From Bacteroidales bacterium UBA1715 (GTDB lineage Bacteria; Bacteroidota; Bacteroidia; Bacteroidales; UBA1715): DNA of 64,000 nt. Positions 26,608 to 36,320 of the stretch are shown here, piece by piece (position 1 is the first letter of the stretch; the number at the start of each line of letters is the position of its first letter). The translations under genes were made by a program, and so were the position numbers. The notes beneath the pieces are model-generated. The model was given only the letters and a program-made list of their open reading frames with translations. It searched no databases and had not been told where the DNA came from. The stretch is from assembly GCA_002317135.1 (NCBI GenBank), contig DCIX01000004.1, forward strand, positions 48,187 to 112,186. Reading direction: 5' to 3'.

Positions 26608-28488
26608 CTATTTTACAAATTTTGATAGAAGTCGTAGGTAGTGAACTTGATAACCACCACTTACTTCACTTACCGACCAAGAGTTTATAGGCCAACCGTT
26701 GTTCATATCCAAATATGACTTTTGTGCAGGTTGTCCAATTAATGGTTTTACATCTATTTCGTAACAACGTGCATTGTTGTATTCGTTTCCGCAATTATTA
26801 GGACAACACTGATCCCATGCGTATTCAATATTAGGTCCTCCGCAAAGGAAACCTGGTGCTGGTCCGTATGTAGAGACACCAGCTTCGTCCCATTTCTCAT
26901 TTCCGTTTTCGAACCATCCATGGTAGATTTGACGAACACTGTTTTCGGCTCCGTATTTGCCCATATTGGTAAGATAGCATTTGTTTAGAGGATTTACGCC
27001 ATGTAGATAGTGAACATAGCGAAGAGCATATTCAATAGCATCATTATGGATTTCTGGCATAATGTTGTATTGTGCTAAGTTGTAGTAAATGCAACCTTGT
27101 TTAGCCTTGGTTCCATTGCTTCCCCATACATAATCCTTTTGGAAGGCAAGATATGGATCGTCATCAGCTTTGATTGCAAATAAATTGAAAATTGTATCAG
27201 TAGCACGTTCATATACGGCTTTGATATGGTTTGTTATTTCTGGTTTCGCATTTTTTAGAGAAGTGTAGTATAAAAGCATGTCTTGGTTTGCTTCACCGAA
27301 TGGAAATACCAAAATCCAATCAACCATGCGGGCGATTTTGTAGTTTGTTTCGAAAAATACTTTGTATTTATTGTGATCGGTTGCATCATATAATCGAAGA
27401 GCTGCAAGCAATTTCTTTTCGGCACGAGTTAAATCGTCGCATTCTTGTTGTCCTGCAGCTAAGCCTGCAGTACCATGTTCGTTGCTATTATTGTAGAAAA
27501 GCACGTCTGGATTTTTTTCTGCCCAATCCCATGCTTTTATAGCGGCAGTTTGTAGTTTTTGGGCAAAATCCTTATCGTATTGTTTGAATATTTTTGCTCC
27601 GTAAGCGTATGCGGCAGCTGCCGATAGAGCAGAAGAAGTACTTGGACCGCCCCAATAACTTGGCTCGTTACAAGCCGATGGAGGAGTTGCCTCGTGTGAA
27701 CCCACAACAGCAACAACACTACCGTCTTCGAATTGTAAGCGAAGAAGGTGCTCTAAACCAAATCGAACTTCATCAATTATATCTGGAATTCCATTACCCG
27801 ATTCCGGAATATTGAAATCGTCAGTCCATGCGGCCGGATTTTCTTCGTAAGAAAGAAGAAGGTATTGAATGTAATCGCATGTCCAGTTAGTGTAGCGGTT
27901 AAAATCGCCGGCATCGTACCAACCGCCATGTACGTCCATTTCTGTGGATGCGTCATCCTTCTTCATGAAATTTCTAGCATTCTTGTCTTGCATAGGTCCA
28001 AGATGGCTAGCTTTGTCGGCCCAACCTTCTCCAGCAAACTGCACCGTTTTTTCGTATCCAGCACGTTGATAGTAGAAATAACGGAAAGTGTGTTTTAATG
28101 CTTCTTTATATACATTTTTGGAAATATCGAAAGTGTATGAAATTTCTTTGGTTTTAAGGTCTTTTATGTAATAAGAACCTTCTTGTTGGATTTGCGAAAA
28201 GTCAAAACGCCAAACTTTGTCACCGCAAGTTGAATCGATTTTTCCTTCTTTCCAAATGTTGGCAGAACCTTTAAAAACAGTTTTGTTTGTTTGTGCATCA
28301 ATAACCGCAAATTTCTTTCCTGGAGTATAGTTTTCGTTGGCATCGTAGCCGATTTGCGGACTACGGATAATTGCAATTTTTTGTGCTTCAGGAAGATAAC
28401 CGAATTGGTCAACTATAATGTATTTTTGAGCAAAACTTGTTGAAATACAAGTTAGAATTGTTAAAAAAGAGCAGAGTATGTGTTTCAT
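26608..28488 (-). CDS. Secreted glycoside hydrolase family 9 (endoglucanase-type)
   Basis: 626 residues from the ATG at 28488, opening a signal peptide (MKHILCSFLTILTCISTSFA); the longer frame would start at TTG. An N-terminal Ig-like CelD_N domain (about 20-110, starting YIIVDQFGYLPEAQKIA) precedes the (alpha/alpha)6 catalytic domain. The nucleophile/base motif is HGGWYDAGDFNRY; the C-terminal acid is most likely the Glu of SVSEVSGGYQ (about residue 608). It should hydrolyse beta-1,4-glucans such as cellulose or mixed-linkage glucan. There is no carbohydrate-binding module, type IX sorting domain or SusC/D neighbour. It is transcribed alone. Confidence 0.92.
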   Translation of the reverse strand: MKHILCSFLTILTCISTSFAQKYIIVDQFGYLPEAQKIAIIRSPQIGYDANENYTPGKKFAVIDAQTNKTVFKGSANIWKEGKIDSTCGDKVWRFDFSQIQQEGSYYIKDLKTKEISYTFDISKNVYKEALKHTFRYFYYQRAGYEKTVQFAGEGWADKASHLGPMQDKNARNFMKKDDASTEMDVHGGWYDAGDFNRYTNWTCDYIQYLLLSYEENPAAWTDDFNIPESGNGIPDIIDEVRFGLEHLLRLQFEDGSVVAVVGSHEATPPSACNEPSYWGGPSTSSALSAAAAYAYGAKIFKQYDKDFAQKLQTAAIKAWDWAEKNPDVLFYNNSNEHGTAGLAAGQQECDDLTRAEKKLLAALRLYDATDHNKYKVFFETNYKIARMVDWILVFPFGEANQDMLLYYTSLKNAKPEITNHIKAVYERATDTIFNLFAIKADDDPYLAFQKDYVWGSNGTKAKQGCIYYNLAQYNIMPEIHNDAIEYALRYVHYLHGVNPLNKCYLTNMGKYGAENSVRQIYHGWFENGNEKWDEAGVSTYGPAPGFLCGGPNIEYAWDQCCPNNCGNEYNNARCYEIDVKPLIGQPAQKSYLDMNNGWPINSWSVSEVSGGYQVHYLRLLSKFVK

Positions 28489-28507
28489 TGTAAGGTTAAA
28501 TTTTGAA

Positions 28508-28515
28508 CAAATATA
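28508..28515 (-). promoter_or_regulatory. -7 box of the GH9 gene
   Basis: The minus strand reads TATATTTG, a perfect TAnnTTTG, 19 bases before the ATG at 28488. No TTTG at the -33 position. Confidence 0.45.
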
Positions 28516-28598
28516 CAAATAAAGATGAATTATGCCATAGTTTCACAACTTGTTAATTAAAGGCCTGTGTACAATGCGTAAAGTCAGCGTCTAATTCG

Positions 28599-28606
28599 TA
28601 TTTTTG
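28599..28606 (+). promoter_or_regulatory. -7 box of mutS
   Basis: TATTTTTG, 22 bases before the GTG start of mutS at 28629. The -33 region lacks a TTTG. Confidence 0.45.
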
Positions 28607-28628
28607 ACATATTTTAAAGGGTAAGGAA

Positions 28629-31238
28629 GTGGCAAAGACAGAAACTCCGATGATGAAGCAATATAATCAGATGAAGGAAAAACATCCTGATGCTATATTG
28701 CTTTTCCGATGTGGCGATTTTTATGAAACGTATGCAAGTGATGCAGTGCGTGCATCAAAAATATTGGGTATCACATTAACCCGTAGGTCGGCTGGTACGC
28801 CTAACGAGACAGAAATGGCAGGTTTCCCGTACCATGCATTGGATACCTATTTGCCGAAATTGGTCCGTGCCGGTCAACGTGTTGCTATTTGCGAACAATT
28901 GGAGGATCCTTCTAAAACAAAGACATTGGTGAAACGTGGTATAACTGAATTGGTTACGCCGGGCGTTTCGTTAAGCGAAAGTGTTTTGGAAAATCGGGAA
29001 AATAATTTTCTTGCCGCTGTTCATTGTGACCAATCAACTGTTGGTGTAGCGTTTTTGGATATTTCCACTGGAGAGTTTTTAGTTGGTCAGGGCAGTGTGG
29101 AATATGTGGATAAACTTCTGAATAGTTTCCAACCTAAAGAATTACTTTACGATAGAATGCAAGAGCAATGGTTTAAGGATAATTACTATCGTGAAGGTGT
29201 TTGCATTAATAAACTCGATGATTGGATTTTTACCTCGGAGGCGGCAAATGATAAATTGCTTGCACAATTCGAGACAACTTCTTTAAAAGGATTTGGAATA
29301 CACGAGATGCATCAGGCGGTTATTGCTGCTGGTGCGATTTTGTATTATCTTGATATTACTGAACATAAGTTAACAAGCCATATTCGTAACATTGCAAGAA
29401 TTGACCAAGATACCTATGTGTGGCTGGATAAATTTACCATTCGTAATCTAGAATTACTTGGCTCAGACAATGTTGGTGCAAAAAATTTGTCTTCGGTGCT
29501 TGATAATACGCGTACGCCTATGGGAGCGCGTTTGCTTCGTCGTTGGATATCATTGCCGTTACGAAAAATTGCGGATATAAATGCCCGTCTTGAAGCTGTG
29601 CAATCGTTGGTGGAACAACCGGATGTGTTGGATGAACTTTCACAATTGCTGAAATCTATGTGCGACTTAGAGCGTGTAATTGCACGAGTTGCGACAAATA
29701 GAATCACACCTCGCGAGTTGTTGCAATTGCAACGAACGCTCGACGGAATAAATCCTATGAAGCATTTGTGTGAGCAGACCGGTAATGAATCGTTGTTGGC
29801 GTTTGCTCGACAATTGAATGCGTGTGAGGCTTTGTGTGAGCGAATTGTAAAGGAAATTCAGCCAGAAGCACCGAATGCAGTAAATAAAGGGAATGTAATT
29901 AATGCTGGGGTAAATCAGGAGTTGGATTCTCTTCGTGAAATTGCCTACAATGGCAAGGATTACCTTTTAAAAATGCAAGAACGCGAAGAACAACGAACAG
30001 GTATTCCAAAGATAAAAGTTGCATTCAATAATGTTTTTGGCTATTATATTGAAGTTCGTAATACGCATAAAGACAAGGTTCCTGAAGATTGGATTCGTAA
30101 ACAAACGTTGGTTGGTGCCGAACGATACATTACGCAGGAATTAAAGGAATATGAAGAAAAAATTCTTGGTGCGGAATCTCGTATAATGGAATTGGAACAA
30201 GCAATTTATTCAGCTTTGATTCAAAATGTTGCAAGTTATATTGCTACAATTCAATTAGATGCAACTATTCTTGCACAAATTGATTGTTTGTCTTCGTTTG
30301 CAATTGTTTCTGTTGCAAATAATTATGTGCGTCCTGTCGTTACAGATTCGATGGAGTTGGATATAAAAAATGGACGACATCCTGTTATTGAAACGGAAAT
30401 GGCTCCAGGCGAAAAATATGTCGGTAACGATGTGCATTTAGATAACGAGAAACAACAAATTATAATTATTACCGGTCCTAATATGGCAGGTAAGTCAGCA
30501 TTGTTACGCCAAACTGCTCTTATTGTTTTGATGGCTCAAATGGGATGTTTTGTTCCTGCCGATGCGGTTACTATGGGTGTTGTGGATAAAGTATTCACTC
30601 GTGTTGGGGCGTCCGATAATATTTCACAAGGTGAGTCGACATTTATGGTTGAAATGAATGAGGCTGCCAATATTTTAAACAATATGACCGACCGTAGCCT
30701 TGTCTTATTTGACGAACTTGGTCGTGGTACAAGTACATACGACGGAATTTCAATAGCATGGGCGATTGTTGAATATTTACATGAATGTCCGAATGCAAAA
30801 CCGAAAACGTTATTTGCTACTCACTATCATGAGCTAAATGAACTTGAAAAATCGTTTAATCGGGTAAAGAACTTCAATGTTTCTGTTCGTGAACAAAATC
30901 ATAAAGTGATTTTTCTTCGTAAATTAGTTCCTGGTGGTAGTGAACATAGTTTTGGTATTCATGTAGCAAAAATGGCTGGTATGCCAAAAACAGTTGTGAG
31001 TCGTGCCAACGAAATTCTAAAAGATTTGGAGGAAGCTAGTAAGAATATGCAGACGCAATCGAAAGCAGTTCCTACTGTTGCTCCGAAAAAAGAAGGCTAT
31101 CAATTGAGTTTGTTCCAATTAGAAGATCCGCTTCTTGAAAAACTTCGTGATGAGTTGTTAGGTTTGGAAATCAATAGTTTAACTCCAATAGAAGCCTTGA
31201 ATAAATTGAATGAGATAAAAACAATGTTAGAAGAATAA
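28629..31238 (+). CDS. mutS: DNA mismatch repair protein MutS
   Basis: Recognises mismatches and small loops and starts mismatch repair. The mismatch-reading Phe-x-Glu motif is present in FRCGDFYETY (about residues 24-35). The connector, lever and clamp regions follow, and the ATPase has Walker A GPNMAGKSALLRQTA near 616 and Walker B FDELGRGTSTYDG. The C-terminal region ends with EALNKLNEIKTML. Length 869 is typical for MutS1. The start is a GTG, with the standard N-terminus MAKTETPMMKQYNQMKEKHP directly behind it. The penicillin-binding protein gene follows after 2 bases. Confidence 0.98.
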   Translation: MAKTETPMMKQYNQMKEKHPDAILLFRCGDFYETYASDAVRASKILGITLTRRSAGTPNETEMAGFPYHALDTYLPKLVRAGQRVAICEQLEDPSKTKTLVKRGITELVTPGVSLSESVLENRENNFLAAVHCDQSTVGVAFLDISTGEFLVGQGSVEYVDKLLNSFQPKELLYDRMQEQWFKDNYYREGVCINKLDDWIFTSEAANDKLLAQFETTSLKGFGIHEMHQAVIAAGAILYYLDITEHKLTSHIRNIARIDQDTYVWLDKFTIRNLELLGSDNVGAKNLSSVLDNTRTPMGARLLRRWISLPLRKIADINARLEAVQSLVEQPDVLDELSQLLKSMCDLERVIARVATNRITPRELLQLQRTLDGINPMKHLCEQTGNESLLAFARQLNACEALCERIVKEIQPEAPNAVNKGNVINAGVNQELDSLREIAYNGKDYLLKMQEREEQRTGIPKIKVAFNNVFGYYIEVRNTHKDKVPEDWIRKQTLVGAERYITQELKEYEEKILGAESRIMELEQAIYSALIQNVASYIATIQLDATILAQIDCLSSFAIVSVANNYVRPVVTDSMELDIKNGRHPVIETEMAPGEKYVGNDVHLDNEKQQIIIITGPNMAGKSALLRQTALIVLMAQMGCFVPADAVTMGVVDKVFTRVGASDNISQGESTFMVEMNEAANILNNMTDRSLVLFDELGRGTSTYDGISIAWAIVEYLHECPNAKPKTLFATHYHELNELEKSFNRVKNFNVSVREQNHKVIFLRKLVPGGSEHSFGIHVAKMAGMPKTVVSRANEILKDLEEASKNMQTQSKAVPTVAPKKEGYQLSLFQLEDPLLEKLRDELLGLEINSLTPIEALNKLNEIKTMLEE

Positions 31239-31240
31239 TT

Positions 31241-33595
31241 ATGAAGTTCGAGTGGAAAAAATATTTGCGCACGATATGGAATGGTTTTACTTCCGTTTTT
31301 CGTTGGTTTTTCGCAAAAGGTAAACCGATATATGTGAAAGCGTACCGTTGGTTTTTCTTCTGCATATTTCTACTTTTTTTATACATTTTTGCTGTAGAGA
31401 TAAATTTCTGCAATTTATTTGGCTATTCGCCATCAATGGGCGATTTGAAGAATCCTACTCAATGTGTTGCTTCTGAGGTATATGCGCGTGATGGTCGTTT
31501 GTTAGGAAAGTTTTTTTATGAAAATAGAACTCCAGTAAAATATGAAGATTTGCCTCCTGTTTTAATCAAGACATTGATTGCGACAGAAGATACGCGTTTT
31601 TATAAGCATCATGGTATAGATTTTCGTGCGTTACTTCCAGTTTTGAAGGATATGATAAATGGAAATCCTCGTGGCGGAAGTACAATAACGCAACAATTAG
31701 TAAAAAACCTATTTAAGACTCGTAAACAGGACCATGGCTTGTTGGGAAAAGTTCCTGGGGTGAAAATGTTTGTAATTAAGTCAAAAGAATGGATTTCTGC
31801 TGTTCGTATAGAAATGAATTTCAGCAAAGAAGAGTTGCTTACATTATATTTCAATACGGTTGATTTTGGTAGTAATTCGTATGGAATTATGGCCGCCTCG
31901 AAGACCTATTTTAATAAATTACCAAAGGATTTGACTGAAAATGAATGTGCAGTTCTTGTTGGTATGCTTAAGGCTCCTACGGCATATAGTCCAGTTTTGA
32001 ATCCAGAACGCTCGTTGGGAAGACGTAATGTAGTTCTTTCGATTATGAAGCGTGATACGGTGATTTCTGCTACGCAATATGACTCGCTTGTTGCACAACC
32101 TATTCAATTACAATATAAAGTAGAAACTCCAAGTGAAGGTATTGCAAATTATTTCCGTCAAGCGGTGTATGCCTACTTAAAACCTTGGTTGAAGGAAAAT
32201 GACATAGACATTTTTTCTGATGGTTTAAAGATTTATACAACTTTGGATTATGATATGCAATTGTATGCCGAAGATGCTGTGTCTCAGAATATGAAACGGG
32301 TACAAAAGCAATTCGATGCCCATTGGAAAGGCGAAAATCCATGGATTGATGGAAACAAAAAGGAGATACCTAATTTTATTGATAAGGTTGTTCGGCAATC
32401 GTGGTATTATAGCCGTTTGTCTGCAAAATATAATGGAAATAAGGATTCTATAAATTACTATATACACAAAAAGCGTCCACAGAAGTTATTCTCATGGAAT
32501 GGCGATATTGATACGGTCTGCAGTTTTGTGGAGGCTACGAATTATCTGAAACGCTTGTTGCATAGTGGAATGGTTGCAATAGAGCCGGAAACGGGTGCTA
32601 TTCGTGCCTATGTTGGTGGCTTGAATTTTGACAATTTTAAATATGACAATGTTCGTTCTATGCGTCAGCCAGGATCTTCATTTAAGACATTGGTGTATAC
32701 GGCAGCAATGGAAAATGGTTGGTCGCCATGCGATAGTTTGGTTGATGCTCCAATGACAATTCGCTATGTGGAAAAAGGCGAGAAAAAGACTTGGGTTCCT
32801 CGTAATGCAGATAGAACGTATGTAGGTGGAAATGTGGGTCTTAAATATGCGTTTGCTCACTCTTTGAACACGATTAGTGTACAATTGACTCAAAAAATTG
32901 GTGTGGAAAAGGTTATTGAGGTTGCTCATAAAATGGGGATAAAATCGCCATTGGATACCGTTCCTTCTATTTGTTTAGGCTCAAGTGATGTTTCGTTGTT
33001 GGAATTAACGGATTCATATTGTCCATTGTTAAATAATGGTTATCGTGTTGAACCAATGTTTGTTACAAAGATAGAAGATCACGAAGGAAATGTGTTGAAA
33101 ACATTTGAACCAGAACGTGAAAAAGTGCTAGATTCTGTAACAGTATTCTTGATGCAACAAATGTTTATTGCTTCACTTCGCGAACCATACGGAACAACAC
33201 AAAATTTGTTTAGTTATAAATTATTTAATTACGATACAGATTTTGGTGGAAAAACAGGAACATCTTCAAATTATTCTGACGGTTGGTTTGTTGGTGTTTC
33301 TCCTCATTTGGTTGTGGGAACTTGGGTTGGAGCCGAAGAACGTTGTGTACATTTCCGTACTTCCGCATTGGGGGAAGGTGGAAAGACAGCTTTGCCAACA
33401 TTCGGCTTGTTTATGGAAAAAGTTATTGCTGATCCAAATTATAGTTGTTATCGGGATCGCTTCCCTCGTCACATGCGTGGCTTGTCAAATCGTCCATATT
33501 CTTGTCAGACACCGTATGTTCCGAAAACGGAAGAGGCAGATTCTTTGGGGCATACAGATGGAGTGGATGATGATATGCCAGCTTTAAACAAATAG
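31241..33595 (+). CDS. Class A penicillin-binding protein (glycosyltransferase and transpeptidase)
   Basis: Bifunctional peptidoglycan synthase anchored by one membrane segment (residues 38-58). The GT51 glycosyltransferase domain has its catalytic Glu116 in ATEDTRFYKHHGID and the motif GGSTITQQLVKN. The transpeptidase domain has SxxK at Ser479 (GSSFK), SLN in HSLNTIS and KTG at Lys671 (GGKTGTSSN). Length 784 fits PBP1a-type enzymes. It lies between mutS (2-base gap) and the TPR-PD40-OmpA gene (4-base gap), so all three are likely co-transcribed. Confidence 0.95.
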   Translation: MKFEWKKYLRTIWNGFTSVFRWFFAKGKPIYVKAYRWFFFCIFLLFLYIFAVEINFCNLFGYSPSMGDLKNPTQCVASEVYARDGRLLGKFFYENRTPVKYEDLPPVLIKTLIATEDTRFYKHHGIDFRALLPVLKDMINGNPRGGSTITQQLVKNLFKTRKQDHGLLGKVPGVKMFVIKSKEWISAVRIEMNFSKEELLTLYFNTVDFGSNSYGIMAASKTYFNKLPKDLTENECAVLVGMLKAPTAYSPVLNPERSLGRRNVVLSIMKRDTVISATQYDSLVAQPIQLQYKVETPSEGIANYFRQAVYAYLKPWLKENDIDIFSDGLKIYTTLDYDMQLYAEDAVSQNMKRVQKQFDAHWKGENPWIDGNKKEIPNFIDKVVRQSWYYSRLSAKYNGNKDSINYYIHKKRPQKLFSWNGDIDTVCSFVEATNYLKRLLHSGMVAIEPETGAIRAYVGGLNFDNFKYDNVRSMRQPGSSFKTLVYTAAMENGWSPCDSLVDAPMTIRYVEKGEKKTWVPRNADRTYVGGNVGLKYAFAHSLNTISVQLTQKIGVEKVIEVAHKMGIKSPLDTVPSICLGSSDVSLLELTDSYCPLLNNGYRVEPMFVTKIEDHEGNVLKTFEPEREKVLDSVTVFLMQQMFIASLREPYGTTQNLFSYKLFNYDTDFGGKTGTSSNYSDGWFVGVSPHLVVGTWVGAEERCVHFRTSALGEGGKTALPTFGLFMEKVIADPNYSCYRDRFPRHMRGLSNRPYSCQTPYVPKTEEADSLGHTDGVDDDMPALNK

Positions 33596-33599
33596 GTTT

Positions 33600-36320
33600 A
33601 TGAAGAAAGTTATTGTTTTTTTCCTAGTATATTGTTTGTTTGCATTAGGCTCTTTTGCACAAGATGCCTTGTATTCTTTATGTAAGTCTGGTGATTGGGT
33701 AAAGTTGGAGAAAAAATTATTTTCTGCATTGGAAAAACAACCGAAAGATGTTGTATACAATCATGTTGCAGGATTGATGTATGCAGATAAGCAATATCCT
33801 GGATATGATAATGATAAAGCGTATAATTATTTGGCAACAGCAAAGAGTGAGTATGGCAAATTTTCTGCCGCAGAACGTGAAAAATATTCAAAATATGTAA
33901 CGCCTAAAAAAATACAAAAGGAATTGGATACCGTTTGTGCTCGTTTGTATGAGATGACAATACACTCTAATTCCATAGCTATTTGTAATTCGTTTTTGAA
34001 AAACTACAAGCGTGCTTCCGATGACCAAGTTAATGGTGTGAGAGCATATCGTAATATGTTGGCATTCTCCGATGCTTGTCAGGAAAATTCTGTAGAATCA
34101 TATCAGACTTTTATTTCAAAATATGCCGATGCTTCGGAGGTTTCTGTGGCAATAAAACGTCGCGATAAATTGGCGTATGAACAAACTATAGCAAAGAATA
34201 CTTGTGAGGCATTTCTTGTCTTTATGAAGAATTATCCGAATAGTGAATATGCTTCGGATATACAAAAACGATATGTTGATCGTGTTTTTTCTGAGAAAGC
34301 AGATGGTGGTTCTTATCGTGATTTAGAGTTATTTGTAAAGACGAATCCACAAAATCCAATGGCGCCTATTGCAATTCGTAAGATGATGGAAATTGCTAAG
34401 TCGCAATATGATTTACCACTGATGCAAAAAACGGTGGAATATAGCCGTGATATTGATTTTGAATATGCATTGTATGAGTTTTATAAGGAATTTACCAACG
34501 ATGGCGAGGCATATACACTGTATACATTTGTGGATATGTATCCTCATACATTTTTGGACAGTTTGTTGGCAAAGGATTTTAAGATAGCTGGAAAAGGAGA
34601 TGCATTGGAGTTGATTGAACCATACGATTCGGTAAAGTCGTATCGTTTGTTTACGGAATATATAAAGATGGCGGCTCCAAAAGAAAAGGCTTTTGTTGTT
34701 TTGCAAAAATTGATTTCTGCAGATGTAGCTGCTAAGAATTGGAAAAAGGCGATAAAAACGGTTAAAACATATCAACCGTATTTTGGTGCAAATGATAAGC
34801 GCATCCTTGATTTATTACGAATTTTATCTGCTCCAGATGATAAAACAATTGTAGTTTCAGAATTTCCACCAATAATAAATACGAAGGATGGTGGTGAGTA
34901 TTCTCCAATTATCACTGCCGATGGTTCTACTTTGTATTTTTGTGGTAAAGGAAGACCGAATTCTTTGGGGGGTGAAGATATTTTCGTGTCAAAAAATATA
35001 GACGGAGAATGGTCGGCGCCAGATTTGGTTCGTGAGTTGTCTTCTTCTTCAACAAATGAGGCTGTTATTAGCATAAGTACAGATGGGCAACAAATGTTGT
35101 ATTTTAAAGAAGGCTTGATTTTCCTTTCCGAAAAAGGGTATCGTGGTTGGAATGAAGGTAAGAATGTTTCTCCGTCAATTAATAATGCACAATGGTCTGC
35201 CGATGCTATGATTACGAGCGACGGTAATGCTATTATCTTTGCTTCTGTTCGTGACGAAGGGTATAATTTATTTACACGTCAAAATGCAAGTTTAGGTGTG
35301 TATCATGGTGCTGTTCACCATCAATCGGATATTTATGTTTCTCTAAAAACAGATCAAGGTTGGAGTAAACCAATAAATTTAGGTTCGACAATCAATACCA
35401 AATATGTTGACAGAAGTCCATATTTGCACCATGATATGAAAACCTTGTATTTTAGTTCTGATGGTCACGGTGGATTGGGAAATTTGGATGTTTTTGTTTC
35501 TACGCGTTTAGCCGATACTTGTTGGGATTGCTGGAGTGAGCCTGTAAATTTGGGTAAAGAAATAAATAACTCGGAAGAAAACTGGGGCTATCGCATTGCT
35601 CCTAATGGAAAGGATTTTTACTATGCTGCTCGTGAAACGGGAGCTAAACAAAATGATTTGTATAAAATTACTATTCCTGAAAAATTCCGTCCTGAGGCAG
35701 TTGTAAATGTGATGGGTAAAATCGTGGATACCAAAGGGCAACCAGTTGAAACTCAAATTGTTTGGGAAGATTTGGAATCTGGTGAAATTGTGGAAAAATC
35801 AAAGTCAAATCCTGTTGACGGAAATTATTTTGCTGTATTGCCTAATGGAAGAATGTATGGATATTATGTGGACGATTCACGATATTATCCACAGTCAGAG
35901 AGTGTTGATTTATCGAAGGGAAAAGATGCACAAACGATAACGCAAGATATTGTTGTAACGTCTTTTCAACAAATGAAAGATGAAAAGGCGTCAGTACGTT
36001 TGAATAACTTATTTTTTGATACCGATAAAAGTGATTTATTGCCATATTCTATTCCTGAACTACAACGTGTAGCAAAAATTATTTCGGCAAATAAAATTCG
36101 TATAGAAATTGCTGGTCATACCGATAATGTAGGTAACGACGATTATAATTTGGCCTTGTCGAAACGAAGAGCCGAAGCGGTAAAGCAATTCTTAATACAA
36201 GAAGGTTGTCAAGAATCTCTTTTAGAAGTTGTAGGTTATGGTGAACAAAAACCGATTTCTACAAACGATACCGAACAAGGTCGTGCAAATAATAGAAGGG
36301 TAGAGATGAGGTTCTTATAA
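33600..36320 (+). CDS. Secreted helical-repeat - PD40 - OmpA-like envelope protein (second copy of this architecture)
   Basis: 906 residues. A signal peptide ending SFAQ (about residue 21) is followed by a long TPR-like helical region (about 25-400), PD40 propeller blades (about 410-690, for example DGSTLYFCGKGRPNSLGGED), a regulatory-like beta sandwich (about 695-785) and a C-terminal OmpA domain with HTDNVGNDDYN and NNRRVEMRF. The helical part is about 250 residues longer than in the related protein at 3072-4997. It should sit in the periplasm or outer membrane and bind peptidoglycan. Type IX secretion PorE is one possible role, unproven. It ends the mutS-PBP operon and overlaps the 3' end of uvrA by 6 bases. 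Confidence 0.85.
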   Translation: MKKVIVFFLVYCLFALGSFAQDALYSLCKSGDWVKLEKKLFSALEKQPKDVVYNHVAGLMYADKQYPGYDNDKAYNYLATAKSEYGKFSAAEREKYSKYVTPKKIQKELDTVCARLYEMTIHSNSIAICNSFLKNYKRASDDQVNGVRAYRNMLAFSDACQENSVESYQTFISKYADASEVSVAIKRRDKLAYEQTIAKNTCEAFLVFMKNYPNSEYASDIQKRYVDRVFSEKADGGSYRDLELFVKTNPQNPMAPIAIRKMMEIAKSQYDLPLMQKTVEYSRDIDFEYALYEFYKEFTNDGEAYTLYTFVDMYPHTFLDSLLAKDFKIAGKGDALELIEPYDSVKSYRLFTEYIKMAAPKEKAFVVLQKLISADVAAKNWKKAIKTVKTYQPYFGANDKRILDLLRILSAPDDKTIVVSEFPPIINTKDGGEYSPIITADGSTLYFCGKGRPNSLGGEDIFVSKNIDGEWSAPDLVRELSSSSTNEAVISISTDGQQMLYFKEGLIFLSEKGYRGWNEGKNVSPSINNAQWSADAMITSDGNAIIFASVRDEGYNLFTRQNASLGVYHGAVHHQSDIYVSLKTDQGWSKPINLGSTINTKYVDRSPYLHHDMKTLYFSSDGHGGLGNLDVFVSTRLADTCWDCWSEPVNLGKEINNSEENWGYRIAPNGKDFYYAARETGAKQNDLYKITIPEKFRPEAVVNVMGKIVDTKGQPVETQIVWEDLESGEIVEKSKSNPVDGNYFAVLPNGRMYGYYVDDSRYYPQSESVDLSKGKDAQTITQDIVVTSFQQMKDEKASVRLNNLFFDTDKSDLLPYSIPELQRVAKIISANKIRIEIAGHTDNVGNDDYNLALSKRRAEAVKQFLIQEGCQESLLEVVGYGEQKPISTNDTEQGRANNRRVEMRFL

